Both the position numbers and the translations under genes were made by a program. Positions 51,943-63,997 of a DNA stretch of 64,000 nucleotides are shown one piece after another. This stretch comes from Albifimbria verrucaria (taxonomy: Eukaryota > Ascomycota > Sordariomycetes > Hypocreales > Stachybotryaceae), in contig JAHREC010000011.1 in assembly GCA_020081605.1 (NCBI GenBank), positions 2,976,001-3,040,000 of the forward strand. Direction: 5' to 3'. Below the pieces are notes generated by a model. The model saw nothing but the letters and a program-made list of their open reading frames with translations. It did no database searches and was not told where the DNA came from. Each line of letters opens with the position of its first letter. Position 1 is the first letter of the stretch.

Positions 51943-52705
51943 TTAAGCAGCACCACCAACCTTATCCTTGGACAGGGAGTGAAGCGCAGGTAAGGCTTGA
52001 CAATACGGAAGTCGGGGAACAGCTCCTTGGCCTGCTCGTTCTTGACAGAGGGGTGGACGATGACGTCGTCACCGGGAACCCAGTCAATGGGGGTGGTGAT
52101 CTTGTACTTGTCACCAGTCTGCAGGGAGTCGATGATACGCAGCACCTCGTTGGCGTTGCGGCCGGTCGAGGCAGGGTAGGAGAGGATGGTGCGAATGACC
52201 TTCTTGGGATCGATGAAGAAGACGGAGCGGATGGTGAAAGCAATGCCCTTCTCGTCGACGTTGGTAGCATCCTGGTGGTCGATCCTGGAGGTTATCCGTC
52301 AGCGTTCGAGTTTCGAGGCAAGCCAGCAGGGACACGCGTGTTAGTGGGTTTTGACTCACATATCGTACAGCAGGGAAACCTGGCGCTCCTTGTCACCAAT
52401 GATGGGGAACGCAACGTTGCCGCCAGTGACCTCGGCAATGTCCTTGATCCATCCCTCGTGGGACTGGATCGTGTTGGCCGACAGGCCGATGAGCTTGACG
52501 CCGCGCTTGGAGAACTCGGGCTCGAGCTTGGCGAAGGCACCCAGCTCGGTGGTGCAGACGGGGGTGAAGTCCTCGGGGTGGGAGAAGAGGACAACCCAGT
52601 TGTCGCCAATGAACTCGTGGAAGTCGATGGGGCCCTTGGTCGTCTCGGCCTTGAAGTTGGGCGCGGTGGAGCCGAGGCGGAGGGAGTGTTGGTGCTGGCG
52701 GCCAT
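51943..52705 (-). CDS. 1-Cys peroxiredoxin (Prx6/Prx1 group)
   Basis: Reduces hydrogen peroxide and organic peroxides. The ATG at 52705 (MAASTNTPS) leads, after one lost base near 52687, to RLGSTAPNFKAETTKGPIDF, FHEFIGDNWVVLFSHPEDF and the peroxidatic motif TPVCTTELGAFAKLEPEF (Cys in PVCTTE, with the conserved Thr three residues before it). A 75-nt intron (52359-52285) joins LLYDM to IDHQDATNVDEKGIAFT. The C-terminal arm typical of the Prx6 group follows: SLQTGDKYKITTPIDWVPGD, DVIVHPSVKNEQAKELFPDF and RIVKPYLRFTP. A second lost C near 51970 shifts the last residues before the stop at 51943. About 230 residues. There is no clear mitochondrial presequence, so cytosolic location is more likely. 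CCCCT stress-type elements lie at 52953-52957 and 53078-53082. Confidence 0.95.
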
Positions 52706-54092
52706 GGCTGCTATGTGTTTTGATGTATTGTGTTTGTGGATAGGTGCAAATTAAGGATATGTGTGTGAGGAAAGAGAAGGAGGGAGAGGGAGAGACAGAG
52801 GCGCAAGCGGAGGGAGGCTTTTCTTCTTAAGAGGCGGAGGGCGCACGCATGGCCACAGGAAAGCGGGACTTGATAGCTTACATTGGGTTTGGGAGCTAAA
52901 CACTTACTCCTCTCACGTCCTCCTTCAGGTTCTCCTGTCTTTCCTCCGCCTCCCCCTTTCGTTGTGCCACCGGCAGAGGCAATTTCTTCATCAGCTTGCT
53001 GGACCGCTTACCGTTAGTTTATCTGTATGCCGAGCTTTTCTCTACCTCACCCCCACCCCAGGGTCGTCTTGAAGTAGCCCCTCCATCGACACCACATAAG
53101 TCTTTCATGCTCTGTTTAGTCTATATGCTTCAATCCAGCCGTTTCCCGAGACGACAAGTATAACAGTAATTGCACGTTTGACTCCTTTCTCCTCATCGTT
53201 TCTGGCTAGGCCTATCAACCACTAAGCACACTTTTTGGGTCTTGATTCCCTCTTTGTAATACTCATATCGCCTTCGCAGCACCATCACCACTACCCTCCC
53301 CACCTCAGCTCTTGTCCCTCCATTACCCACTTCAGCTCCAACATGATACACCACATTGTAATCAACCCCACGATGAGCAGGCATCCAAGCACCTGCAAGA
53401 GGCTTGAGAGCACGCATATTGCTGCTAGCCCCTCACTAACATTCAACACTCACGCTGCGAAGCTCCCCAATAAAGCTTCCCGAAACCGGCAAGGCGGCCG
53501 ATTGCGTGCTGCCCCCGCAGCCTCATTGGCTCACACTACCCGATTTGCCAATTCATCTGTCTTTGACGCAATCAATCCTGGCCCTTTAACTTAACCCGTT
53601 TGACTCCGTAGCTCCAGGGTGAATCCTCGCCGCACAATCGCTGCCTCCGACGGCTGTCGGTCGCACGTCATTAGCTGCCATCAGCTTTCCCCACGCTGCT
53701 GGCCACCTCCGTGCTCCCGGCATCCGCCATCCAGGTTCGCTCCGTTCCCGGCCGACGAGCCGGCACCGGATGTATCCTGTCATATCGCATCATAATTACC
53801 TACTAGGTACCTAGTTGGGTATGTTAGTGTTAGTGAACTACTGTACTCAGGGAAGTAGTTACGTTGGTCTCACTTCTGCTGCCCAATGATTCTAGAACGA
53901 ATTGGCCCTTACCGCTGCTGAGGGATATGTAATCATGGTCGTATCGAACAAGCCACTGACACTGTACATGAATTTGATCAAGACCATCCTCCAGGAAGAG
54001 AAGGTAACAAAAATTTCATATATAGCAGTCACATGATAGTTATGTTGGCTTGACTGATTGATAGTTCAGCATCAAAAACAACAAAAAAAATG
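52706..54092. other. Peroxiredoxin promoter and intergenic region
   Basis: About 1.39 kb upstream of the peroxiredoxin start. Two CCCCT motifs (52953-52957, 53078-53082) match the STRE core bound by Msn2/4-type regulators. A GGTACCTAG motif lies near 53808-53816. No supported gene. Confidence 0.4.
54081..54090 (-). terminator. RNA polymerase III terminator of tRNA-Arg
   Basis: The plus strand reads CAAAAAAAAT just beyond the tRNA 3' end, giving a T8 run on the coding strand. This is the usual Pol III stop signal. Confidence 0.8.
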
Positions 54093-54178
54093 CGACCACG
54101 CCAGGAGTCGAACCTGGAATCTCTAGAGATTTGAGAGAGAACCGAAATCTAGCGCCTTAGCCATTAGGCCACGCGGCC
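54093..54178 (-). tRNA. tRNA-Arg (anticodon TCG) with 13-nt intron
   Basis: On the minus strand the sequence folds as acceptor GGCCGCG/CGTGGTC, D-arm GCCTAATGGCTAAGGC, anticodon stem CTAGA/TCTAG with loop TTTCGG+C (anticodon TCG, reading CGA Arg), variable loop AGATT and T-arm CCAGG-TTCGACT-CCTGG, with G as discriminator. A 13-nt intron (about 54141-54129 on +) sits between positions 37 and 38, the canonical site. Mature length 73 nt. A T-rich run lies just 3' of the gene (A-run at 54081-54090 on +), a normal RNA polymerase III stop. Confidence 0.95.
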
Positions 54179-54740
54179 GACTATACCTCTTCTTTGCTTA
54201 GTCGAAACTATACCGAGGAGTCCTGGCTCGTTCTCCTTCGATAGATGGTTCACAACATGCCTCATTCAACAGTTCTATCCAGAACCAGGCGCTGCATGCA
54301 ATTTGTCTATTACTTATATGTAATGTTCTCCTCGCGCCTGCCGATAACGCTGCTTTCGTCCCCACCAAACCAGGACTTTCTATTCCGGAACTTTCAAACT
54401 ACCGTTTCTCATCCAACCTGTCGTTCTTAGCCCAACCAAGTGCAGGTTGTATCGCTTGTATCTATGTACGATAAGCCTGCAGATACAGTCCCAAAGATGA
54501 ATATCCAACTGGACACGTAACCATATGCTGTTGCAATCATATACCTATGCATGATCATCACTCTAAGCTCATCCACGACGATAATGTCAAATCGATGTCA
54601 TCTCCGCAGGATTTTATCGCTGTAGAGAGAATATCCTCAGCCCCTTCACCCTCTTCCTCACTGTGTATGATTGAGTGCCATTGTCCCGACTGTCCTGTAT
54701 CGTCAAGATCGTCATCAGAGCTCACCCTCCCATCGACGAG
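54179..54740. other. Intergenic region, tRNA upstream / lipase 3' side
   Basis: About 560 bases between the tRNA 5' end and the proposed lipase stop. No gene seen. If the lipase frame changes near 54745, its C-terminus could extend into this stretch toward about 54590. Confidence 0.4.
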
Positions 54741-57262
54741 TCATTCCCAAAGTCCCTCACTTTCCCCTTGTTTTCCATGCAAGCCAAGACGCTCAATTTC
54801 GTTGCTCGTGTTGGCTAATAGAGAGTCTAGCCGCTCCTGTGCATCAAATAGTTCAGGGTCGCTCTCCTCTGTCACTTGCTCCGCGTCAGCATCGCTCGAG
54901 TGATCGCGGTCGTGATCGCTTGTTTCCATATCGTCTGTAGGCGAGATGTCATCAATACGAGAAGATTCTGTCTGTGATGCGGGCCAGTCCTTGAGAGTAG
55001 ATCCAACACACCTCCCATCCTCCGTCGCCTGTCCCTTTATCCTGTGTAAGGCAGGGAGGCTCTATTAGAAGGTGGAGTTAAGGGTTTCGAGAAGTCATAA
55101 TCTGGCGTGTTCATGAGTGAGCCGTCAGTCAGCCTCGCGGTATACGTTGCCAGGTGTCCACGGCTCAAAGGCATGTGTATATGACTCTTGCTGGCACGCT
55201 TAAGTCGTGGCTTCCGTGCGGCAGCAGGTGATACAGCTCGGTCTCTCCGCGCGCGCATCTCCAGACGTTCCTCCTCAGCCGTGTCTTCGTCGGTTAGAAC
55301 ATTGTCAAATAGTATATGCCTGACCGGTAGGATTTGTAAACTTCCCCTGATTGGGTGCGATTTCGCTTCCGGCCCAGTCCCTGAGCTTCGTCTTCGGCAC
55401 CAGGCTCTGGAACAGGTACACCTGTCGGGAGTGGAACCCGCAAGCTACAGGAGCTGTTGCTCAGCTTACGAAGATCTCTCTGGCTTTGTGAAAAGACAAC
55501 CCTGGTACGTAGCTGATGAACGGCCCGATCTAGAGCAAGCTCTATGGCGCACTGGTCCCGTATCCTACTCAGTTTTGGCCACGTTGCACGCTCTCCAATA
55601 AGACAGCTACGCAGCATGAAATCTGTGGTCGGGTTGGTCAGCAGACGCGGGAGGTCGTGCATGCTTATCTCTGGCAGGATAGTGATATCGCCTGAGTACT
55701 TCTGACTGAGGATACTGCGGAATTTGGTGGCGACGTTTGGTAAAATTCCCAATTCGGCCATAAACTGCAGTCGGTGCAGAGCTTCTTCTTTGCCAGAGAC
55801 GTCAGGGTATGTAACCAGTCCATTTCCTCCCATTGACTTAACCAGGACCGGTTTGTTTGGTCTACGGACAGGCAGTCTTCCCTGGAGAGAAAGGGCGCAA
55901 CGTGAGGATTTACCTGTGAGACAATGAAATGATTCACGTTGAACATTTCCGAAAGTCGAGTCATAGGAAGGTCGTTATCAACTGAGCCATCAATAAACAG
56001 CTGGGGGTTGGGTTCCACGGTCTATGTTCGCCCGTAGTAGGGTCCTTAACAAGGAGCGGAGACGAATTGAATACTAGAGGTACGGAGCATGACGCAGCAA
56101 CCGCCGACCAAATCATGACATTTGGGGCCGTGACATAATTCAATAGCCGCGGTAGCTCGTAAACAGATTCGGGAGAGACACAAATATTAAGAATGCGCCG
56201 GGTACGATTATAAGCTTCTTGAAATGTGATGTCGCCAGTGAGGTCACGCATAACGCGGGAGAGATGTTGTATATCGGACCAGCTACCCTCAGTGAGCAAT
56301 CGCTTGAGGTGATCCAGCATGCCATCTGTGCTATCAACGGCTTCGAATACAGCCAGGTCTCCGTATGGAAACGCACGCAGTAGCTCAGGCACCTCCTCGT
56401 CCGTTCTGGTACAGAGGACGGCGCTAACAATGCTGCCAGCGCTGGCGCCGGAGATGATCCTTGGTAGGAGCTTGGCTTCAAAGAGGACCTTGGCAACGCC
56501 AATGTGCGTCATACCAAAAGTACCGCCCCAGATAAGAGTAGGGCACTGCGACCAAAGCTCTGGCGAGAGTAGAGCATACCCTCGAGCAACTCCCGGTATT
56601 CGATGGCCTGGTCCCCGGCATTCTGACTGATGACGGTGTCAATCGTTTGGATGGTAGAGTCAACGTAACGCTCGATAAGTTTTTGGTGCCAATATATGAG
56701 TGACGATAGAGATCAACATTGCCCATGCCGCCAAGGTCGCGAGACAAAGCTGTACGGATGAGGTGCATCATGGTCCTGATGTCGCAGCTCGCACGTGCAT
56801 CGTCAAGCTCGCGCAAACGCTGTTCAATGAGAGTCGGGTTGTAGTCACCAGTGGTTGAGTCGTCCTTCCAGTCGTTGTTGCATTCAAGAGCGTCAAGCTC
56901 CCGGGCAGCCATCTCCCATTGTTTTAGCGTTTCGGCCTAGAATATGTTAGACGACACTGGATTGGAACTCGAGTGGCAGTTCTGGCTCACTGATTTCATA
57001 CGCAAGCAAAGTACTTGCTTTCTTTCGTCGTATGGACTTTGAGCCTCACAGTCAGCTGAGCGGTGAGTATTATCCTTCCACCAGAGCCAAAGATTGCCTG
57101 TCCTCTTCAGAGTGCTCGTGAGACTAGCGAATACCGTGCTCTCAGGCTGATGAGGGTCCGAGATGCATGGCGGAAGAGTTTTGGAGCCGAACCTGATCGA
57201 AGGCTTGGCCAAGTGGAAGCGGAGCGGCGGAGGGGGTGGGTGTGGACTAGGAGGTCGGCCAT
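54741..57262 (-). CDS. Patatin-like phospholipase / triacylglycerol lipase (Tgl3-5 type)
   Basis: Lipid-droplet-type hydrolase of the patatin family, about 800 residues. I chose the ATG at 57262 ([20 protein letters not shown]) because the next pieces match the conserved fungal N-terminus: [34 protein letters not shown], then [18 protein letters not shown] and [20 protein letters not shown]. The catalytic core has the glycine loop [11 protein letters not shown] (56520 region), nucleophile Ser in [14 protein letters not shown] and catalytic Asp in [12 protein letters not shown] (56000 region). The tail is acidic and Ser-rich ([20 protein letters not shown]). An intron of about 50 nt lies near 56940-56990. 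Frame breaks include G5 at 56003-56007, and others near 57140, 56630, 56510, 55790 and 55310. The C-terminal end is uncertain. Confidence 0.88.
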
Positions 57263-60078
57263 GTCGAACTCTTCGGTAAAGAGTTGAGAAGCATCGACGC
57301 TTGATGGAGTGGGCGTACGTTACGGATATAAACGGTTCATTAAAATGGTATTTTTGTAGTTCTCGCTCGGCTCGTCGAAACAATGGAGTGGAGGGAATCG
57401 CGGAGGAGCGGGTAAGCGCGTGTTGAGTATAGAGGATACAGCGGTGATCGGTGTATTAATGCCAGCGAGCCCTCGGAGAAGAAACAGATTCGACACCGGT
57501 CATGCGGTGACTGAGATGGCTCGGCACGAGCCCAACGGGGACGCACAGAGAGGCGTCTCGGCGAGAGGGGAAGATAAAGAAAGGAACAAGAGAGAGATTG
57601 CTAAACAACGGATATGTGGCGTCGAATGCGCTTAGGGTTCGCCTGTCAAGTCACATTAACTAAGGAGTAAGAATAGGTGATATGAAGAGGGTGTGGTCGT
57701 GGGCAGCGGAAAGGTGTATGTCGTGCGCATGAGAGGGAATGGATGACGATGGTGGGGGAACAGAGGAGCGTCATTCCTGTATTCCGGGGAAGCCCTGTGC
57801 ACTGGCGTGGTGAGTCAAGTATCTTTCGCCTGGAATCCGGGGCGGGCGGGGAACATTGTTGGCACAACGAGGTACATTCACTCTCACCTTAACACGGTTG
57901 GTACCTAGGTACCTAGTAGGTAGGTATGTACCAACTGTGCCGGTTTGGTGATGGGTCCCTGCAGCAAAGGATCGACTGTTTAGGCAATCGAGTGGCTGCA
58001 TCCACAGCCTGCCTTGTTAGTGCATCCACTGCTGGAACAGGGCACAAGACCTCTTGGAAACAGCGAGTCAAGTTGCGTCGTTGCTGATCACCTGCTAGTT
58101 TCATACGACCCAGCCACTTTCACATGTCTATCTCAGCAAATGGATGCACAACGGTTAACGTAGGGTGCCGAACCCATAAGCGACATTGCCGGCTTGAGTG
58201 CAGACCTCACCTAACATTGCGACGTGACCTTAACTGGACCGGCCGAGAGCAGTCTACCATTCCGGCTTGCTCTCATTGTCTTTTCGACATTCACATGTTT
58301 GTTAGTGAGCTGAGCCTTGTTATGGAATGATGACTCAAGGACTTCACCACAAACTTCTAAAAGGTCATCAAGCCATCAATGTGGCTCCTTCTCAGCTGGC
58401 CACGGTCCAGGAGGATCTCTTTCACAGCCCCAATCTACAATTCAAATATTCCTGGCTGATGGCTCATCTAAAGGTGTTGTATTGCTCCAGCACCTAACCC
58501 TAGCCTGAGCCACTAATGTCAGTGGTGTTCAGACTCGTAGATCAATTGCTGCAGAAGGCTCAACTACCCTGGAGGTGAGTGAGCACGCACTTGCTTTGTG
58601 TTTCGCGGCATGGCTGAGGTGACGACAAAAGAAGGCTGATCCGTATTATGTATCACTGGCTAAACCCTCCTTCTATCGTGAGTATTTCAATTGAGATATG
58701 AGACCTGTGCGAGAGCGCAGCCAATGATGTGTCCATCTTGGATCATTACGTACCAACGTTGATTAAGTGGCCAAGTTAGGCCAGCCCTCGATCATTGTTT
58801 ATCAGGTACCAACAAGGTCACAACCATCTCTTGATCAACCCAAGACCTTTCCACAATCAATAGCACCGTGTGCTCTCAGGGTTTGTCGACCCCTCCATAC
58901 ATTGCGACCCACTGCAAGCTACATGAACTCTTCAGGCTAGGGCAGGGAAAGTTGGAAAGAAATGCTTGCTTGGAATCAATATCAGTGCTTAACATTTGCC
59001 AGTCCTTTATTGAGGATTACGCAGATCTACCAACGCCGGCAGTGCCCGGACGATCATATTCGCCTTAAACCTTCAGCCCAACGTGGGTGTATATCCCCAC
59101 TCGACTATATGCATCATCTATGGCTTTACCAACATAGGCATTGACGGACGCCATAGCCGAGGGTATGGATCTCTTCTGGACATCGACAATTATGTCCTGA
59201 CAATTTTATCTGTGGACAGAAGAGTAACAGTGACCGAACAACTCGTCCTATTATAGTGCATGTTTGTTGATTGCTCCTCTGTGAACTTGCGACAGTCTGA
59301 TCAAATCTTCCATCTTAACTGCTTCATAAAAAGTGGCTTGAATACAGCATGCTTAAGTCTCCGAGGTTAGGATTGACGGCCAGATTGTCGGAGGTATTAA
59401 TGCCATCACTCGCCATACTTTACCTCAAGAATACATTTGTAGACGAGTCAATATTTCGAATGACATCCTCCTCGGATAGGAAATTCGAAGTGCTATATAT
59501 GTGCAATCAGTGCAACAACCAAAATACACCAACCCATGCCTCTCTTTTAGTAACCATCGATAGCAACCCCTTTGCATTGTCTTAGTTTAATACCGCCACC
59601 TGGTCACACTGTCGGAATGCAAGCAATTAAGCAGTCATCTCGAGATGTCCAACCTGGGTATGTGGGTGGATGTAATTGTTCTTGATCTACAACCAGATAT
59701 TACAAAGTGACTAAGAACCGCGTGGCAGGCTTATATCGTACCTCCATGCTCTTACCACACACACCATTCGGTTAAGTAACTGACGAATATCATGAGGCTT
59801 TAACCACTGGCATCATCTGCCACTCACACCCCGCATGGTTCCCCGCGCTTGGGGTGGGGGTAGGTTGCAGGAGACGGTTCAATTTCACTGCTAATGCGAG
59901 TTCGGTGGTTGGGTAAATTGTCCCCGAGCAGATGTCCCGACGTGACAAAACCTCGTCTGATGCCGCTAATCGACAGCATCACAACTGCACTTCAGGTTCT
60001 TCAGCGTATCTGAACGTGAAATACACCAAAATCCTTAGCTTGCAAGGACCTGGTCCTATCGCCGCAAGAATATCAATA
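57263..60078. other. 2.8-kb gene-free region
   Basis: Between the lipase start and the oxidoreductase start (divergent). The left part is the lipase promoter. A tandem GGTACCTAGGTACCTAG motif lies at 57899-57917. The part from 58.0 to 60.0 kb is AT-richer, and no ORF there shows a family motif. Confidence 0.45.
57899..57917. repeat. Tandem palindromic GGTACCTAG motif
   Basis: Two overlapping copies of GGTACCTAG (GTACCTAGGTAC is palindromic), followed by TAGGTAGGTATGTACC. A related copy, TAGGTACCTAG, lies at about 53806-53816. Such motifs recur in intergenic DNA of Hypocreales in my experience; role unknown. Confidence 0.6.
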
Positions 60079-61385
60079 ATGGCTGAAATCATGGCATCTC
60101 GCAAAAGCGTTATGCCCTTGTCGGTACTGGTGGAAGGTCCATGTTCTTCTATATGGCCATTGTCCAGGATTACAGCAAAACATCGAGCCTTGTTGCATTC
60201 TGTGACACCAACCAAACTCGAATGAACTACGCGAACTCCAAGCTGCAGGCTGCCGGACATTGCTCTGTGCCGACCTACCTAGCCAAAGATTTCGATATGA
60301 TGGTCAAAGAGACAGAACCGGATGAGGTCATTGTTACCACTATAGATCGTACACACCACATTTACATCGTCCGAGCTCTGGAACTGGGCTGCAATGTTGT
60401 TAGTGAAAAGCCAATGACAGTGGATGCGCTCAAGTGCCATCAGATTTTCGAGGCCGTCGACCGCACCAAGGGCATGGTAAGAGTCACCTTCAATTACCGG
60501 TACGCACCACATAACACCAAGATATTTGAGCTGTTGCAGTCAGGTGCTATTGGTACCGTGACAAGCGTCCATTTCGAGTGGATGTTGAATACATCTCATG
60601 GTGCCGACTATTTTCGCCGATGGCACCGAGATAAAAAGAATAGCGGAGGATTGTTAGTACACAAATCAACCCACCACTTTGACCTCGTCAACTTCTGGCT
60701 GCAAACACGGCCACTCACTGTTTATGCCCAAGGAGACCTCAAATTTTATGGAAAAGAAAACGCGGAATCTCGCGGTCTCTGCCATTCATACTCCCGAGCT
60801 CATGGTAGTTCTGCTGCTCGAGATGATCCATTCGCCCTTCATCTAGAGCCTAACCCACAACTCAAGGCTATGTATTTGGATGCGGAGCATGAAGACGGCT
60901 ACTATCGCGACCAGAATGTCTTTGGTGACGGGGTTAGCATCGAGGATACGATGAATGTACTGGTAAGGTACCGTAATGGAGCCTTTCTTACTTACTCGCT
61001 TACAGCTTACGCCCCATGGGAAGGCTTTCGTGTAAGCTTCAATGGTACCGGTGGTCGTCTGGAGATGGAGGTTGTAGAGAACAGCTATGTCAATGCAGGT
61101 GGTGATCAGAACTTAGAGGGATCTTTGGAGAGACGAACTATTCTGTTGCGACCCCTGTTTGAGAAGCCACAGGAAGTTGATTTAGGAGAGAGTATGGGCG
61201 CGCATGGTGGAGGAGATAAGATACTGCTTGAGGATTTGTTTGGGCATCCTGTCTCGGATCAGTTCAGGCGAGCTGCAAGCCACATAGATGGTGCAGCTTC
61301 GATCTTAACAGGAATAGCAGCAAACAGATCGATGGCGACCGGACAGGTGGTGAATGTTGACGAAGTGTTTCGGCTACCGCAATGA
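60079..61385 (+). CDS. Gfo/Idh/MocA-family oxidoreductase
   Basis: NAD(P)-dependent sugar or inositol oxidoreductase family, about 436 residues; substrate unknown. The ATG at 60079 begins MAEIMASRKSVMP. One missing C in CCC (60115-60117) is needed to reach the dinucleotide fold, which reads LVGTGGRS then MFFYMAIVQDY and LVAFCDTNQTRMNYANSKL. The family signature EKPMT (SEKPMTVDALKCHQIFEAVD) contains the catalytic-region Lys, and FNYRYAPHNTKIFELLQSGA starts the C-terminal domain. SGGLLVHKSTHHFDLVNFWL carries the conserved His of the active site. The gene ends VNVDEVFRLPQ at 61385. No intron is seen. It lies 1.6 kb upstream of the rhodopsin on the same strand; no functional link is evident. Confidence 0.9.
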
Positions 61386-62965
61386 GCTCGAGAAGATATA
61401 TATGCATAATACGTTCGTTTCTGGTTGTCATAAGAGCTACTCTACTGGAGTAATAAACCATTCATGTTCACACATGCCATTTTGACGCAATGTGACGACA
61501 GATAAATGTATATATAGAAGAAGATTATGCCATATTTCATGAAGGCATCCATCTTAGACAGTAGCTAACATGGACGAAGCCACGCCCGAGTGCCGAACAG
61601 ATTGCAGGCTACGCTACGGCGACGCAATATTTTCGAATTCTCAGGAGCTGCACAGCATAACCTATAATTGATTATCTAAATTTGATGATCTTGGGGTTGC
61701 ACAGCCCAAGTTCAACATTACTACTATTCAACATATGTGGACAGCCACCTGGGCTGACTATACTAATTGGGCATTCTAGTTCTAGGCTGAAGTTTAACAC
61801 ATAATAGTCAAAGCACTGAACATTTTACATGACTGTTTTAAGCCAAGTCACTGAGCACTCTATCTCGTGTTTCGTTTTCGGTGGAAAATCCCAAAAGACG
61901 TTCTGGGTGGATTGTTGGCGAAGTCTATTACCTCGCATGTTCTTCGGGGTCGTTACTTAGATGTGGGTCTCCTACATGGCAGTAAATTGACACATGCTAA
62001 ACTGTGAGAGCTCTAGTCTGGTAATATTTAGGATGTGGTTTTAATTGAAGTGTCTTGCTTCGCTCAATGCAGTGGGATCAAGGGTTGCTCTACGTTTGCG
62101 AGCCTGAAACCTGGCGCATTTGTTCATCCGTCTTTGGCATAACTACCTACCTATCTACACGTGACATGGGTAGCCTATGATGTCACAAAGCTGCGAACCC
62201 TTGCATTGAATCGGGACCGAGCATGTCTTGGAATCCATGTGTACGACTGCCGATGTAAGCTCTTGGTCGGCCGTGGTCTCTGAGAATCTAGTCTATATTA
62301 CACCTGCGGGAGCTTGTTTGGTTGATTCCCGTACCTCTCGCAACTCAATCTAGTTCGAGAGGCTCGCAGTAAGCCTATAGAAATCCCTTTCAGCTAATTA
62401 TGTGTGGCCACGATAGTCAACAAGGAAGCCCATTATACTTTATCCCATCGCATAGTGCTGACCGGAGCATTCCGGACCTCTGAGCTTGTGTGGGTCCTGA
62501 GATAGCGGGTACCGTTGCCGAGGAGGCCGGGAGCTCGCCCTAATCCCAATCCAACCCCTCGAGCACATTGACCAGTGAGATAGTTGCGATGCCTCCGCGA
62601 TGAGCCTTGCTGTCCAGGTTTTATTTAGCCTTTAGCCATTCATGGGAGAGGGAAATGCGTCTTCTGACGCATGTTTGGGACGCGTTGTAGCTGCCTTGCC
62701 AGCCAGAGGCCCCGCATCAATCTTTCCCCAATGGGGTTCGTCAATGTGTAATGGATGACGTCCATCATCAACAATCGGGGATGGGTGCGGTTACCGATGG
62801 GCCGTGTGGCTGGAATGCCTAGCGATCGTGTGCATTTAAATAAGTTTCAATTGCCCTGCTCACTATCTTTCTCCTCCATCTTGCAAGCTACTTTACTGCC
62901 ACTGCTGGGGATTCGTCAACGTTGTCGAACCGAAGTACAAACACATACACGCCAAGTAAACGAAC
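61386..62965. other. Intergenic region upstream of the rhodopsin gene
   Basis: About 1.58 kb with no coding signal. The rhodopsin promoter must lie in its right part, including a CT-rich leader from about 62850. I looked for but cannot assign light-response elements. Confidence 0.45.
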
Positions 62966-63997
62966 ATGTTCGCACCAGAGGCCACTGGAGGTCACGGCGT
63001 CAAGCCAATCCCGACCGTTGTCCGTATGTTCCATCCTCTGACCCCTGTGACGGATAGCTCAGATATCCTTCGCCCGCAGTGGACTCACTGTGGCTGACAC
63101 CTCTTTGTAGCTACACCAAATGAATATCAGGTCGCCTCGGAGTATGGCCACCGCACTCTCTGGGTTGTTTTCGTCGTCTTCGTTATTGCTTCGGCCATAT
63201 TCGCCTTGCGATCGTGGAACGTACCCGTCTCTCGCCGCTTGTACCACGTCGTGACGACCCTCATCACCATCATTGCCGCCCTGTCATACTTCGCCATGGC
63301 TTCTGGTGATGCCACCTCCTTCTCATGCAACGCAGCAAAGGACCACCACAAGCACAAAATCCCGGACACGCACCATGAGGTCTGCCGTCAGGTTTACTGG
63401 GCTCGCTACGTCGACTGGAGCTTAACTACACCGCTTCTGATCCTTGACCTGGCGCTTCTTGCAGGCATTGACGGTGCCCACACCCTCATGGCCATTGTTG
63501 CAGACATCATCATGGTCCTAACTGGACTCTTTGCCGCCTTTGGCCGTGCTCACACAGCCCAGAAGTGGGGATGGTACGCCATCGGATGCATTGCCTACAT
63601 CTTTGTCGTCTGGCACATTGGTGTCATCGGCGCTCGCACAGTCCAGGCCCGTGGCGCCAAAGTGGGCAAGCTCTTCGGCTCTCTCTCCTCTTCACACTCG
63701 TTCTCTGGACCGCCTATCCTATGTAAGTCATTTACTCGATGAAAACCCCTGGTAGCTTTTGTTGACAGCTCGTCTAGTGTTTGGGGCATCGCCGATGGTG
63801 CGCGCAGAGTCTCCGTCGACACTGAAATTGTCATTTATGCCGTACTTGACATATTGGCCAAGGTTGTCTTCGGTACCTGGCTCCTTATTGCCCATCGACA
63901 AAATGCCGAGACCAACATTGAGATTGGTGGTTACTGGGCTCATGGCCTCGGTGGCGATGGACGTATCCGCCTCGCTGAGGACGAGGAGGGTGTCTAA
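62966..63997 (+). CDS. Microbial (type 1) rhodopsin, proton-pump-like
   Basis: Seven-helix retinal protein of about 296 residues, similar to fungal NOP-1/CarO opsins; plasma or internal membrane. The ATG at 62966 (MFAPEATGGHGVKPIPTVV) is followed by an 87-nt intron (63024-63110) and PTPNEYQVASEYGHRTLWVV (helix A). Helix C reads WARYVDWSLTTPLLILDLAL: Arg118, Asp121 (proton acceptor, BR D85) and Asp132 (proton donor, BR D96) are all kept at exact bacteriorhodopsin spacing. A second intron (63723-63777) joins YPI to VWGIADGARR. Helix G reads VLDILAKVVFGTW, with Asp248 (BR D212) and Schiff-base Lys252. One missing C at 63687-63688 breaks helix F in the given sequence. Presence of the Lys rules out the retinal-free ORP class. 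The gene is complete, ending three bases before the window edge. Confidence 0.95.
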
